Shown piece after piece: positions 1 through 7,720 of a DNA stretch of 64,000 nt. The position numbers and the translations under genes were made by a program. Within the stretch, counting starts at the first letter, position 1. Each line of letters opens with the position of its first letter. The DNA comes from Streptomyces hygroscopicus subsp. hygroscopicus (GTDB lineage Bacteria > Actinomycetota > Actinomycetes > Streptomycetales > Streptomycetaceae): assembly GCF_030269125.1 (NCBI RefSeq), contig NZ_BSSM01000017.1:62001-126000 (forward strand). The letters run 5' to 3'. The notes under the pieces are model-generated. The model saw only the letters and a list, made by a program, of their open reading frames with translations. It made no database searches and was not told where the DNA came from.

Positions 1-980
1 TCCCCGGGCTGAACGACGCGCTGGCCAAGGTCGAGATCGGCGGCATCTCGCTCCCGATCGCCGTCGGCCTGCTGATCATGATGTATCCGGTCCTGGCCAA
101 GGTCCGTTACGACAGGCTCGACGCCGTCACCGGCGACAAGAGGCTGATGGTCTCCTCGCTGGTCGTCAACTGGCTCGTCGGGCCCGCGGTGATGTTCGCC
201 CTGGCGTGGATCTTCCTGCCGGACCTGCCCGAGTACCGCACCGGCCTGATCATCGTCGGCCTGGCCCGCTGCATCGCCATGGTCGTCATCTGGAACGACC
301 TCGCCTGCGGCGACCGCGAGGCGGCCGCCGTCCTCGTGGCGCTGAACTCGGTCTTCCAGGTCCTGGCCTTCGGGCTGCTGGGCTGGTTCTACCTCGACCT
401 GCTGCCCGGCTGGCTCGGCCTCGGCGGCGGCCGGCACCTGAGCATCTCCATGGGGAAGATCGCCCTGAACGTCGTCGTCTTCCTCGGCGTCCCGCTGCTC
501 GCCGGGTTCCTCACCCGCCGCGTCGGCGAGAAGAAGCTCGGCCGCGCGAGGTACGAGACCCGCTTCCTGCCGAAGATCGGCCCGTGGGCGCTGTACGGCC
601 TGCTGTTCACGATCGTCATCCTCTTCGCGCTCCAGGGGAGGACGATCACCTCCCGGCCGCTGGACGTGGCCCGGATCGCGCTGCCGCTGCTGGCCTACTT
701 CGCGATCATGTGGTTCGGCGTCTTCGCCCTGGGCAAGGCGATCGGCCTGGCCTACGACCGCACCGCCACCCTGGCCTTCACCGCCGCCGGCAACAACTTC
801 GAGCTGGCCATCGCCGTCGCCATCGCCACCTTCGGCGTCACCTCCGGCCAGGCCCTGTCCGGCGTGGTGGGCCCGCTGATCGAGGTGCCGGTCCTGGTCG
901 CCCTGGTCTACGTCTCCCTCGCCTGGCGGCGGAGGTTCGGCGCCGACCCGCGGCCGGCCCCGGCCGTCCAGGACAGCTGA
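1..980 (+). CDS. acr3: Arsenite efflux permease, ACR3 family (5' end outside window)
   Basis: Integral membrane pump that exports arsenite, As(OH)3. The reading frame is open from base 3 and the start lies left of the window; the internal ATG pair at 78-83 is not a start, because coding residues (GLNDALAKVEIGG...) precede it. Visible residues contain about eight hydrophobic segments and family-typical stretches such as RCIAMVVIWNDLACGD and TAAGNNFELAIAVAIA, which carry the conserved Cys and the NNFE motif of ACR3 pumps. It sits next to arsR and an FAD monooxygenase, forming an arsenic resistance locus. The family assignment is firm; only the N-terminus is missing. Confidence 0.93.
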   Translation, partial: PGLNDALAKVEIGGISLPIAVGLLIMMYPVLAKVRYDRLDAVTGDKRLMVSSLVVNWLVGPAVMFALAWIFLPDLPEYRTGLIIVGLARCIAMVVIWNDLACGDREAAAVLVALNSVFQVLAFGLLGWFYLDLLPGWLGLGGGRHLSISMGKIALNVVVFLGVPLLAGFLTRRVGEKKLGRARYETRFLPKIGPWALYGLLFTIVILFALQGRTITSRPLDVARIALPLLAYFAIMWFGVFALGKAIGLAYDRTATLAFTAAGNNFELAIAVAIATFGVTSGQALSGVVGPLIEVPVLVALVYVSLAWRRRFGADPRPAPAVQDS

Positions 981-1032
981 TGCCCGGCCCGGACCGCCGC
1001 GGGGAGCCCGGGGCGGCCGGCCGGGGAGTGCG

Positions 1033-1124
1033 ATGAGCGTCCGGCACCCGCAGGTGGTGATCGTCGGCGGCGGCCAGGCCGGGCTCGCGGCCGGGCTGCC
1101 ACCTGCGCCGCCGGGAACGGAACG
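1033..1124 (+). pseudogene. Truncated remnant of an FAD-dependent oxidoreductase
   Basis: ATG at 1033 opens MSVRHPQVVIVGGGQAGLAAG, a perfect N-terminal Rossmann dinucleotide-binding motif (GGGQAG) of a flavin monooxygenase or thioredoxin-reductase-like enzyme. Around 1097-1101 the frame breaks: a one-base shift restores HLRRRERNV, the expected continuation. The gene then runs into the 3' end of convergent arsR at 1125. Only about 30 codons survive. This is probably a deleted second oxidoreductase of the ars locus; the intact one lies at 1686-3086. Confidence 0.6.
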
Positions 1125-1499
1125 TCAGGCCGCGGCCGGGGCGACGGCGAGCAGCTTGCCCATCGACGCCAGCACCGACGGCTCGACCCGGTAGTACACC
1201 CAGGTGCCGCGCCGCTCGGAGGTGAGCAGCCCGGCGTCCTTGAGCTTCTTCAGGTGGTGGGAGACGGTCGGCTGGGAGACGCCGACGTCGGAGATGTCGC
1301 ACACGCACGCCTCGCCGCCCTCGTGGGAGGCGACGGCGGAGAACAGCCGCAGCCGCACCGGATCGCCCAGCGCCCTGAACATGCGCGCCGCGGTCTCGGC
1401 CTCCTCCGCGGTGAACGGGCGCTCGGTGAGCGGAGGGCAGCACGGCGCCACGGCGCCGGACTCGGGCGCGATCAGCGGCAGCACCTTGGGGTTCGACAT
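1125..1499 (-). CDS. arsR: ArsR-family arsenic-responsive repressor
   Basis: Winged-helix metalloregulator of 124 aa that should repress the ars genes until As(III) binds. Start chosen at MSNPKVLPL (ATG at 1499); an in-frame upstream extension to 1601 is unlikely because it would cover the promoter. Two thiol sites are visible: a CC pair at residues 20-21 (VAPCCPP), and C65/C67 in EACVCDIS at the start of the recognition region, followed by the DNA-binding stretch GVSQPTVSHHLKKLKDAGLL. The CC pair resembles the N-terminal As(III) site of corynebacterial ArsR, and CVCD resembles the classical E. coli site. No Shine-Dalgarno is visible before the ATG, so the mRNA may be leaderless. Confidence 0.92.
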   Translation of the reverse strand: MSNPKVLPLIAPESGAVAPCCPPLTERPFTAEEAETAARMFRALGDPVRLRLFSAVASHEGGEACVCDISDVGVSQPTVSHHLKKLKDAGLLTSERRGTWVYYRVEPSVLASMGKLLAVAPAAA

Positions 1500-1615
1500 G
1501 CGTCTATGTTGACACGTCTCGAACCAAGGGGTGAGGGGTCGACCGGGGCGACGGGACGGCCGCCACGGTGGCGCACCCCTTCGAGCTGGTGAATTCGACA
1601 CATGTCTATGTTGAC
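1492..1615. promoter_or_regulatory. ars divergent control region with duplicated putative ArsR operator
   Basis: The block TTCGACAnnnGTCTATGTTGAC occurs twice in the same orientation, at 1492-1513 (overlapping the arsR start) and 1594-1615, with only the three central bases differing. Each copy has dyad character (TCGACA / TGTTGA). The position between divergent arsR and the oxidoreductase gene suggests two ArsR binding sites about 102 bp apart. Binding is inferred, not seen. Confidence 0.5.
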
Positions 1616-1685
1616 GTTCATCGAATCAGCTGGAATGCTGGCGGTACAAACCATCGACGGATGTCGAAACACGCGAGGAGTCGCC

Positions 1686-3086
1686 GTGAACCTGCCCGCC
1701 ATCGCCGAGCTGCCCGTCGTGGTGATCGGAGCCGGACCCGTGGGCCTGGCCGCCGCCGCCCACCTGGTCGACCGCGGCATCGAGCCCCTGGTGCTGGAAG
1801 CCGGTCCGGCCGCCGGCGCGACCGTGCGCGAGTGGTCGCACGTGCGGCTGTTCTCCACCTGGGGCGAGGTCACCGACCCCGTGGCGGAGAAGCTGCTCGC
1901 GCCGACCGGCTGGACCAGGCCGGACGCGGCGACCTATCCGTCGGGCGGGGACTGGGCCGAGCGGTACCTCCAGCCGCTCGCCGACGTCCTCGGCGACAGG
2001 GTCCGCGTCGCCGTGACCGTGACCGGTGTCTCCCGCGCCGGCCGCGACCGGATCGTGGACGCCGACCGCGAGGAACAGCCCTTCGTCGTTCACGTCGCCC
2101 ACGCCGACGGCCGCGAGGAGCGCCTCTTCGCCCGTGCGGTGATCGACGCCTCCGGCACCTGGACCACGCCCGGCCCGGCCGGCGGCAGCGGGCTGCCGGC
2201 GCTCGGCGAGAAGGCGGCGGCCGAGCGGATCAGCTACCGCGTCCCCGACCTGAAGGACCCCGCCGTACGGGCGCGGTACGCGGGCAGGCGCACCGCGGTC
2301 ATCGGCTCCGGCGCCTCCGCGTTCACCGCGCTCGCCTACCTCGCCGACCTGGCCGAGTCCGACGAGGGCGAGGGCACCAAGGCGCTGTGGATCCTGCGCC
2401 GCGGCATCTCCGGCTCCACCTTCGGCGGTGGCACCGCCGACCAGCTGCCCGCCCGCGGCGCGCTCGGCCTGGCCGCGAAGGCCGCGGTCGAGAAGGGCCA
2501 CGCCGACGCGGTCACCGGCTTCCGCACCGCAGCCGTCGAGCGCGACGGCGACGGCCGTCCGGTCCTGGTCGCCGAGGACGGCCGACGGCTGGAGGCGGTC
2601 GACGAGCTGATCGTGCTGACCGGCTTCCGCCCGGACCTGTCCTTCCTGTCGGAGGTCCGCCTGCGCCTCGACGAACGCCTCCAGGCCCCGGTCGCGCTCG
2701 CGCCGCTGATCGACCCCAACCAGCACTCCTGCGGCACCGTCTACCCCCACGGCCACCGCGAGCTGTCCCACCCCGAGCAGGGCGTCTACCTGGTCGGCAT
2801 GAAGTCCTACGGCCGTGCCCCGACGTTCCTCGCCATGACCGGGTACGAGCAGGTCCGCTCCGTCGTCGCCGCGATCGCCGGCGACCTGGAATCCGCCGAC
2901 CGCGTCGAACTCACCCTCCCGGAGACCGGGGTGTGCGGCGGCGCCGGCCTCTTCGACGACCCCGACGCCGACCAGGGGGGCGGCTGCTGCGCCCCCGCCC
3001 CCGCGCTCGTCCAGCTCGGCACCGCTCCGGCGGCCGAACCGGGCGCGGAGACCGCGCAGCGACCGGGTGAGGGCTGCTGCGGCTGA
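1686..3086 (+). CDS. FAD/NAD(P)-dependent flavin monooxygenase of the arsenic locus (ArsO-like)
   Basis: Flavoprotein of 466 aa. The GTG at 1686 was chosen because cgaggag (1674-1680) lies just upstream; the open frame extends back to 1602 without a ribosome binding site. N-terminal FAD motif VVVIGAGPVGLAAAAHL; second dinucleotide motif AVIGSGASAFTALAYLADL near the middle; late TGFRPDLSFL motif typical of flavin-containing oxidoreductases. The C-terminal 50 residues are unusual: a Gly/Pro/Ala-rich tail with VCGG, GGGCCAP and a terminal EGCCG, giving one single Cys and two vicinal pairs. Such pairs could bind As(III) or shuttle reducing equivalents. Divergent from arsR; proposed to act on an arsenical, but the substrate is not established. 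Confidence 0.8.
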   Translation: MNLPAIAELPVVVIGAGPVGLAAAAHLVDRGIEPLVLEAGPAAGATVREWSHVRLFSTWGEVTDPVAEKLLAPTGWTRPDAATYPSGGDWAERYLQPLADVLGDRVRVAVTVTGVSRAGRDRIVDADREEQPFVVHVAHADGREERLFARAVIDASGTWTTPGPAGGSGLPALGEKAAAERISYRVPDLKDPAVRARYAGRRTAVIGSGASAFTALAYLADLAESDEGEGTKALWILRRGISGSTFGGGTADQLPARGALGLAAKAAVEKGHADAVTGFRTAAVERDGDGRPVLVAEDGRRLEAVDELIVLTGFRPDLSFLSEVRLRLDERLQAPVALAPLIDPNQHSCGTVYPHGHRELSHPEQGVYLVGMKSYGRAPTFLAMTGYEQVRSVVAAIAGDLESADRVELTLPETGVCGGAGLFDDPDADQGGGCCAPAPALVQLGTAPAAEPGAETAQRPGEGCCG

Positions 3087-3140
3087 CGGCCGCCCGCACC
3101 GCCCGCCGTTCCCGGCTCAGGGCCGGACCAGGCGATACGC

Positions 3141-3177
3141 CGGCCCGCCTGACGCCCGCGCGTGCCCTGGCGGGCCG
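3141..3177. terminator. Terminator-like hairpin between convergent genes
   Basis: Perfect 9-bp stem CGGCCCGCC (3141-3149) / GGCGGGCCG (3169-3177) with a 19-nt loop, 55 bases after the monooxygenase stop. No U-tract, as is common in high-GC actinobacteria. Confidence 0.5.
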
Positions 3178-3197
3178 CACCGGAGGGCGCCCGACCG

Positions 3198-3246
3198 GGG
3201 ACCCCCCGGGCACCGCCTCGGCATGCGCGGGGAGCGCCCGGGGTCC
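3198..3246. terminator. Terminator-like hairpin downstream of the kinase gene
   Basis: GGGACCCCCCGGGC (3198-3211) pairs with GCCCGGGGTCCC (3235-3246) apart from a small bulge, immediately past the stop codon of the minus-strand kinase. Together with the 3141 hairpin it insulates the two converging transcripts. Confidence 0.55.
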
Positions 3247-3249
3247 CTG

Positions 3250-4572
3250 TCAGTGCTTGCCCTTGCCGTGCTTGGCGGTCTCCTTGGCGTCCTGCTCGGC
3301 GGGCTGTGCCCGGGGCGAGGAGGCCGTCTGGTAGGCCGTCGGGAGCGACGGCGCGGTCGTGGAGGAGGCGGTGGGGCTCGCGCTCGTGGACGGCGTGGTC
3401 TGCGGCTCCTGCGACGAGCCGGCGTCGGGCGAGAACCACGCCATGCCCACCAGCAGCGCCAGGGTGAAGAGGACGGCGCCGCCCAGTGCGGCCACCAACC
3501 GGGAACGGCGCAGGAACGGCAGGCGCGGGCGGCGGGGCGCGGCCCGGTGCACGCTCGTCTGCCACTCGGTGCCCGTCGCCGGGGCGAAGGCGCCGTGGGC
3601 GGCGGGAGCGGGGACGGGGCTCGCGGGAGCGGCGGCTTCGAAGCCGGTGCCGTGCGGCAGGGCCGGGCGGCCGTGACCTTGGTGTTCGTTCGGCAGCGGC
3701 TCCGGCGTGCCGCGCCAGGCCCCGCGCCCGAACCAGTCCGCCACCTCCTCGGCCGTGGGGCGGCCCTCGGGTTCCTTGGCCAGCAGACCGAGCAGGTAGC
3801 TCTCGAAGGCGGGCGGGAGGTCGGTGCGCATGCGCCGGGGTGACAGCGGGGTGGAGTCGAGGTGCTGGTGAAGCACCGCCAGCGCGCTGTCCGCCTGGAA
3901 CGGCGGTCGCCCGGTGAGGAGTTGGTAGAGGACGCAGCCCAGGGAGTAGACGTCGGACGCCGGGCCGGCGGTGTGGCCCAGGGCCCGCTCGGGCGCGAGG
4001 TAGAGGCTGGTGCCGACGATCTGCCCGGTGGCGGTGAGCGCGGCGCCGGGGTCGTCGAGGAAGCGGGCGATGCCGAAGTCGCCGATTTTCAGGGTGCCCT
4101 CGGTGTCCAGCAGGAGGTTGGCCGGCTTGATGTCCCGGTGCACGATGCCCTGCCGGTGCGCGGTGGCCAGTCCGACGGCGGCCTGCGCGGCGAGCTGGGC
4201 CACCCGCTCGACGGGCAGTGGCCCGCAGGCGGCGAGCAGCCCGGCGAGGCTGCCCCCGTCGACCAGCTCCATCACCAGGAACAGGCGGTCCTCGTACTCG
4301 CCGAAGTCGAGGACGCCGACCACGTTCGGATGGCTGAGACGGCCCGCGGTCTGCGCCTCCAGCCGGAAGCGGGAGGACGCGGTGGGGTCGGAGTCGTGGG
4401 GGAGCAGGAGTTTCACGGCAACCGGTCTGCCGAGCATCTCGTCGTAGGCCCGCCAGACCTCCCCCATCGCGCCCCGCCCGATGGTGTCCCGCAGCCTGTA
4501 TCGGCCCGCTATAAGCACTTGGTCTTCATCCCCATGCCCAAAGACGTCTCGTTCGCCGCAGGCGTGACTCAC
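3250..4572 (-). CDS. Membrane-anchored Ser/Thr protein kinase (PknB-like)
   Basis: Eukaryotic-type kinase of 440 aa. Kinase domain at residues 25-285: glycine loop IGRGAMGEVW, ATP-binding K54 (VAVK), catalytic loop HRDIKPAN (145-152), DFG (165-167), and activation segment ending YLAPE. A single membrane span lies at about 358-380 after an Ala/Pro-rich linker. The short external tail is Ser/Thr/Pro-rich and ends in a Lys/His stretch. No PASTA repeats are present, so the external part does not look like a peptidoglycan sensor. ATG at 4572 is used; a GTG 19 codons later just before the domain is an alternative. It stands alone between two hairpins and the sulfur operon, and substrates cannot be predicted. 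Confidence 0.93.
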   Translation of the reverse strand: MSHACGERDVFGHGDEDQVLIAGRYRLRDTIGRGAMGEVWRAYDEMLGRPVAVKLLLPHDSDPTASSRFRLEAQTAGRLSHPNVVGVLDFGEYEDRLFLVMELVDGGSLAGLLAACGPLPVERVAQLAAQAAVGLATAHRQGIVHRDIKPANLLLDTEGTLKIGDFGIARFLDDPGAALTATGQIVGTSLYLAPERALGHTAGPASDVYSLGCVLYQLLTGRPPFQADSALAVLHQHLDSTPLSPRRMRTDLPPAFESYLLGLLAKEPEGRPTAEEVADWFGRGAWRGTPEPLPNEHQGHGRPALPHGTGFEAAAPASPVPAPAAHGAFAPATGTEWQTSVHRAAPRRPRLPFLRRSRLVAALGGAVLFTLALLVGMAWFSPDAGSSQEPQTTPSTSASPTASSTTAPSLPTAYQTASSPRAQPAEQDAKETAKHGKGKH

Positions 4573-5038
4573 CGCGGGAGCGGATCATCGGACGGGAGGG
4601 TGCCGCAGCGGCCCAAGCGTACCGGCCCCCGCGGCCCGGCCCTGGCGCGCTCCCCACGAGGAGGGACGCGGGAGGCGGCGGCCCGGCGGCGCAATTTCTT
4701 TCCGCGGCCCTTCGTCCGCCGTCCATGATATTCACGCCATCGCCACAAGAATCCCGGTGTTCTCACCCTCTCCGTGAAGATCTGACTTACGTCGGCGCGG
4801 AACACGGATATGAGGGTGGAATGGTGACCCGAGTTACTTTGTTTTCGGCCGCGAATGTCCCGACATGAGGGACAGGGGTATCAAATCCGTCGCGCGGAAT
4901 ATCTCATCAGGTGGTACCAGCTGGTCCGATTCGGAAAATGCCCTGAAGTTGCTCGCGGCGTCGAAACGGTGATTGCATCGCGGCCGGTCGAGGAACCGCT
5001 CTCCGCGCATGGACGGGGCGCGGTCGGAAGGGAGTGAC
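4573..5038. promoter_or_regulatory. 466-bp divergent intergenic region upstream of kinase and sulfur operon
   Basis: No convincing gene. It is noticeably richer in A/T than its surroundings (4740-4960). Two small dyads are visible: GTCCC-N7-GGGAC at 4857-4873 and ACCAGCTGGT at 4916-4925. Either could be an operator for the operon starting at 5039. The proteins binding them are unknown. Confidence 0.3.
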
Positions 5039-5491
5039 GTGGGTTGCTCGCACGCCGCAGGATGCCCCCTTTTCCCTTTTCTCAGGGGGAGCCTGCAAGG
5101 TTGGCGCGAATATTACTGCGACAGCGAGGACCGGTGGCTCGGCTGCGCGCGTTACCAGACGTCACTCACCGGCGAGCGCGTGCCGATCAGCCTGCTGCCC
5201 AACGGAGCCCGCGCACGACACCTGGAGGCCGAGGCCGAGGCGGGTCGCTCCGGCGCCGCGTCCCGGTCGGCACCGGGCCGGCCGCAGGAGCGGCCGGCGC
5301 GCGAAACCGCGGCACCGCAGGCCACGGACCGGTTCGGGGCGGCACCGTCACCCGTCCCGCGTGACCGCTCGGCCCCGCCTCCACAGGTTCCCGCGCCCTC
5401 GGACGGCCGCGCCGGACACACGCGGCGAGCGGCCGGACCGAAGAGCGGCTGGTGGACGCGATTCGCCGACTGGATGAGAGGACCCGCATGA
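5039..5491 (+). CDS. Small cysteine-motif protein heading a sulfur-transport operon
   Basis: Unrecognised protein of about 150 aa. GTG at 5039 chosen for the aaggga ribosome site at 5028-5033. The first 55 residues form a compact motif with C3, C9, C27 and C36 (pattern C-x5-C-x17-C-x8-CARY), which looks like a metal or Fe-S site. The rest is low-complexity Ala/Pro/Arg/Glu linker ending in a tryptophan-containing amphipathic tail (WWTRFADWM) that could touch the membrane. The stop overlaps the start of the next gene (ATGA at 5488-5491), so it is translationally coupled to the YeeE/YedE pair. A redox or sulfur-sensing or sulfur-delivery role is inference only. Confidence 0.6.
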   Translation: MGCSHAAGCPLFPFLRGSLQGWREYYCDSEDRWLGCARYQTSLTGERVPISLLPNGARARHLEAEAEAGRSGAASRSAPGRPQERPARETAAPQATDRFGAAPSPVPRDRSAPPPQVPAPSDGRAGHTRRAAGPKSGWWTRFADWMRGPA

Positions 5492-6147
5492 GCAGTACCT
5501 ACTGGCCCTGGTGGGCGGGCGCCATCGGGCTCGCTCTGACCACCGTCAACTACACCCTCGTCACCGACCGGTCTTTCGGGGTGTCGTCCGCGTGGGACCG
5601 CGTATTGCACTGGCGCCGTGAACGCCGCATCGAGCGGATGGACGAGGAATTCACCGACGACCAGGCACTCGCCGACGCCCTCGCCGCGGCCACGGCTGAG
5701 CACTTCGGCACGGGCACCGGCCCGTCCGCCGAGCCGGCGATTCCGTACGGTACGTCGCGGCCGGTCGAAGCGGTCGCCCGACCGGCGACATGTGAACCTC
5801 CCGCGACCACGAACCCGCGCCCGGTCCCGCTGGTCACCCAGGCCGCCCTGCTTTTGTCGATCTTCGTCGGCGGGTTCGTCGCCGCGGTCACCTCCGGGCG
5901 GTTCCACCTCCGCTACGACATGGGCCCCGGTTTCCGGAACCTGGTCACGGCCGACCCGGCCACCATGATCGCCCTGCTGTTCGCGGGTGGCGTGCTGGTC
6001 GGCTTCGGCACTCGGCTGGCGGGCGGGTGCAGCTCCGGCCACGGACTCAGCGGCTGCGGCCGTCTCCGCCCGGTCAGCATCGTCGCGACCACCGTGTTCT
6101 TCGGCACCGCCGTCGCGGTGTCGTTCCTCCTGTGGAAGGTGATCTGA
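5488..6147 (+). CDS. YeeE/YedE (TsuA-like) sulfur transporter, N-terminal half-type
   Basis: Membrane protein of 219 aa starting at MSSTYWPWW, with ATGA overlap to the gene before. One span at residues 6-25, then an extended acidic/proline-rich cytoplasmic or external stretch of about 95 residues that is unusual for the family, then three spans. The signature GTRLAGGCSSGHGLSGCGRL near the C-terminus contains the conserved Cys residues which in the thiosulfate channel TsuA line the substrate path. It is half the length of a full YeeE protein; the missing half is supplied by the next gene. Role: probable uptake of a reduced sulfur species. Confidence 0.82.
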   Translation: MSSTYWPWWAGAIGLALTTVNYTLVTDRSFGVSSAWDRVLHWRRERRIERMDEEFTDDQALADALAAATAEHFGTGTGPSAEPAIPYGTSRPVEAVARPATCEPPATTNPRPVPLVTQAALLLSIFVGGFVAAVTSGRFHLRYDMGPGFRNLVTADPATMIALLFAGGVLVGFGTRLAGGCSSGHGLSGCGRLRPVSIVATTVFFGTAVAVSFLLWKVI

Positions 6148-6563
6148 TGCGTACCCGGGGCGCGATCCTGCTGGCCAACATCATCACCGGCCTCCTGCTC
6201 GGCTACACCGTCAGCAACATCGGCTTCGGTGACTACGCCCAGCTGAACCGCATGTTCACCTTCCAGGACCCGCGCATGCTCCTCTCCTTCGCCGGCGCGG
6301 TGGTGATCATCGTGTGCGCCTTCGCCCTGCTGAGGGTGCGCCGGACCCCGGAACGCATCCACGCGGGCGTGGTCCCCGGCGCCGTGCTGTTCGGCACGGG
6401 CTGGGCGATCTCGGGCGGGTGTCCCGCGATCCCGGTCGTCCAGGTCGCCGGCGGGTACCTGCCTGCCCTGGTCACCATCGCCGGCGTCGTCGTCGGTATG
6501 CGGCTGTGCCGCTGGGTGTCCACCCGTTACCTCGGCCTCGACCGCGGCTCCTGCGGGCTGTAG
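6147..6563 (+). CDS. YeeE/YedE (TsuA-like) sulfur transporter, C-terminal half-type
   Basis: Protein of 138 aa with four predicted spans. The second family signature GTGWAISGGCPAIPVVQ is present with its conserved Cys. ATG at 6147 shares one base with the stop of the preceding gene. Together the two half-proteins match the internally duplicated YeeE/YedE fold, so a hetero-oligomeric transporter is likely. A trailing LDRGSCGL adds another Cys at the C-terminus. Confidence 0.82.
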   Translation: MRTRGAILLANIITGLLLGYTVSNIGFGDYAQLNRMFTFQDPRMLLSFAGAVVIIVCAFALLRVRRTPERIHAGVVPGAVLFGTGWAISGGCPAIPVVQVAGGYLPALVTIAGVVVGMRLCRWVSTRYLGLDRGSCGL

Positions 6564-6625
6564 CCCAGGCGCCCTCGCGAAGGCCCTGGCGGGCGACCGG
6601 GGGCGGTTTCGGCCGGACCGCCCGG

Positions 6626-7264
6626 TCAGGTGTGGTCGCTGTCCTCTCGCATCCGCAGGAAGCGGCCGTGCCAGGTGTGGTCCCAGACGTCGCCGGTGGT
6701 CGCGTTGACCGAGATCATGCCGACGACGTGACCGTCACGCAGGGTGTGCAGGGTGTAGTAGCCGGGAAAGGCGTCCGGCCGGGCGGCGTGCAGCCCGGGG
6801 CGGTGGTCGCGCAGCCACTGGTCGGCGATGCGCACGGCCCGGTCGGGGCCGACGGCCGGGGCGCCGCCCGGGGCGCGGCCGGGGGTCATGCCGTGGCCGG
6901 GCATCATGCCGTAGGCCGTGTTCCACATCATGGCCGGGCCGTATTCCAGGTGCACGGCGCCCGAACCGGGCTCGACGAGGACCTCGGTGGCGTGCCTGCC
7001 GTGGGCGTCGAGGAGCTCCGCGTAGTAGTTCTCGCTGAACTGCATGACCTCGCCGACACGCAGGTCCCACCGGCCGGCGAAGCGTTCGGCGGCGCGGTCG
7101 GCGCCGGCCAGGTCGCGCACCGGTCCGGCGCGGGCGGCCGTGCCGGCGGTGGGGCCCGTCCGCTCGAAGCCGCCGCCCGCCGGCCAGACCACGGACGCGA
7201 TCAGCGCGGCCAGCGCACCGACCAGCACGGCCAGCGGCAGCCGACGGCCCCGCAGCCGGCTCAC
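6626..7264 (-). CDS. Membrane-anchored PepSY-like protein with Met/His-rich stretch
   Basis: Protein of 212 aa with an N-terminal signal anchor (about residues 9-27) and an extracytoplasmic domain. It contains two repeated PepSY-like segments: FSENYYAELLDAHGRHATEVLVEPGSGAVHLE early and FPGYYTLHTLRDGHVVGMISVNATTGDVW late. Between them is a Met/His/Trp-rich stretch (AMMWNTAYGMMPGHGM) that could bind copper or another soft metal. GTG start at 7264 overlaps the stop of the SHOCT gene by GTGA, so the two are coupled. Position beside a metal ATPase supports a periplasmic metal-related role, but that is inference. Confidence 0.6.
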   Translation of the reverse strand: MSRLRGRRLPLAVLVGALAALIASVVWPAGGGFERTGPTAGTAARAGPVRDLAGADRAAERFAGRWDLRVGEVMQFSENYYAELLDAHGRHATEVLVEPGSGAVHLEYGPAMMWNTAYGMMPGHGMTPGRAPGGAPAVGPDRAVRIADQWLRDHRPGLHAARPDAFPGYYTLHTLRDGHVVGMISVNATTGDVWDHTWHGRFLRMREDSDHT

Positions 7265-7548
7265 CTCGGCCCCGCCCGGTACGAGGAGAGGTGCTTGCGC
7301 GCCTCGTGATAGGCGTCCGCGTCGATCTCACCCGAGGCGAAGCGCCGGTCGAGGATCTCCTCCGGTGTCTCCCGCGACGTCTCCCGGGGAGTCTCCCGGG
7401 GAGCCCAACCGTGATCGCCGCCGCCCCGGCCCTCACCCGGGTGCCGGGTCAGGCGAACCACGGCCCAGACCACCAGCCCGATCAACGCGAGCCAGAACAG
7501 CGGCATGAACGCCATCCAGGCCCAGCCGCCACCGTCCCAGTACATCAT
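7261..7548 (-). CDS. Small membrane protein with C-terminal SHOCT domain
   Basis: Start placed at MMYWDGGGWAW (ATG 7548), where a GAGGAGG site precedes it by about nine bases; longer frames to 7674 lack one. 95 aa: a tryptophan-rich N-terminus, one transmembrane helix (MPLFWLALIGLVVWAVV), a linker of PRET repeats, and a SHOCT motif (EEILDRRFASGEIDADAYHEARKHL). SHOCT proteins often accompany heavy-metal ATPases in actinobacteria. First gene of a two-gene unit with the PepSY-like protein. Confidence 0.75.
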   Translation of the reverse strand: MMYWDGGGWAWMAFMPLFWLALIGLVVWAVVRLTRHPGEGRGGGDHGWAPRETPRETSRETPEEILDRRFASGEIDADAYHEARKHLSSYRAGPR

Positions 7549-7720
7549 CAGAACCCACCTCCTCAGGAGCTTCCGCGCACTGCTGACACTCCTCATCGTC
7601 CGCCCGGCCCGATGCCGGGGCCAGGGGCCCTTCGCCCGAGGCGATGGGCCGGTCGGTACCCGGACACGGCCCACGCCCCGGGCCGGTCGGCCGCCGCGGG
7701 AGCGGGCGCCTCGCCGTCGT

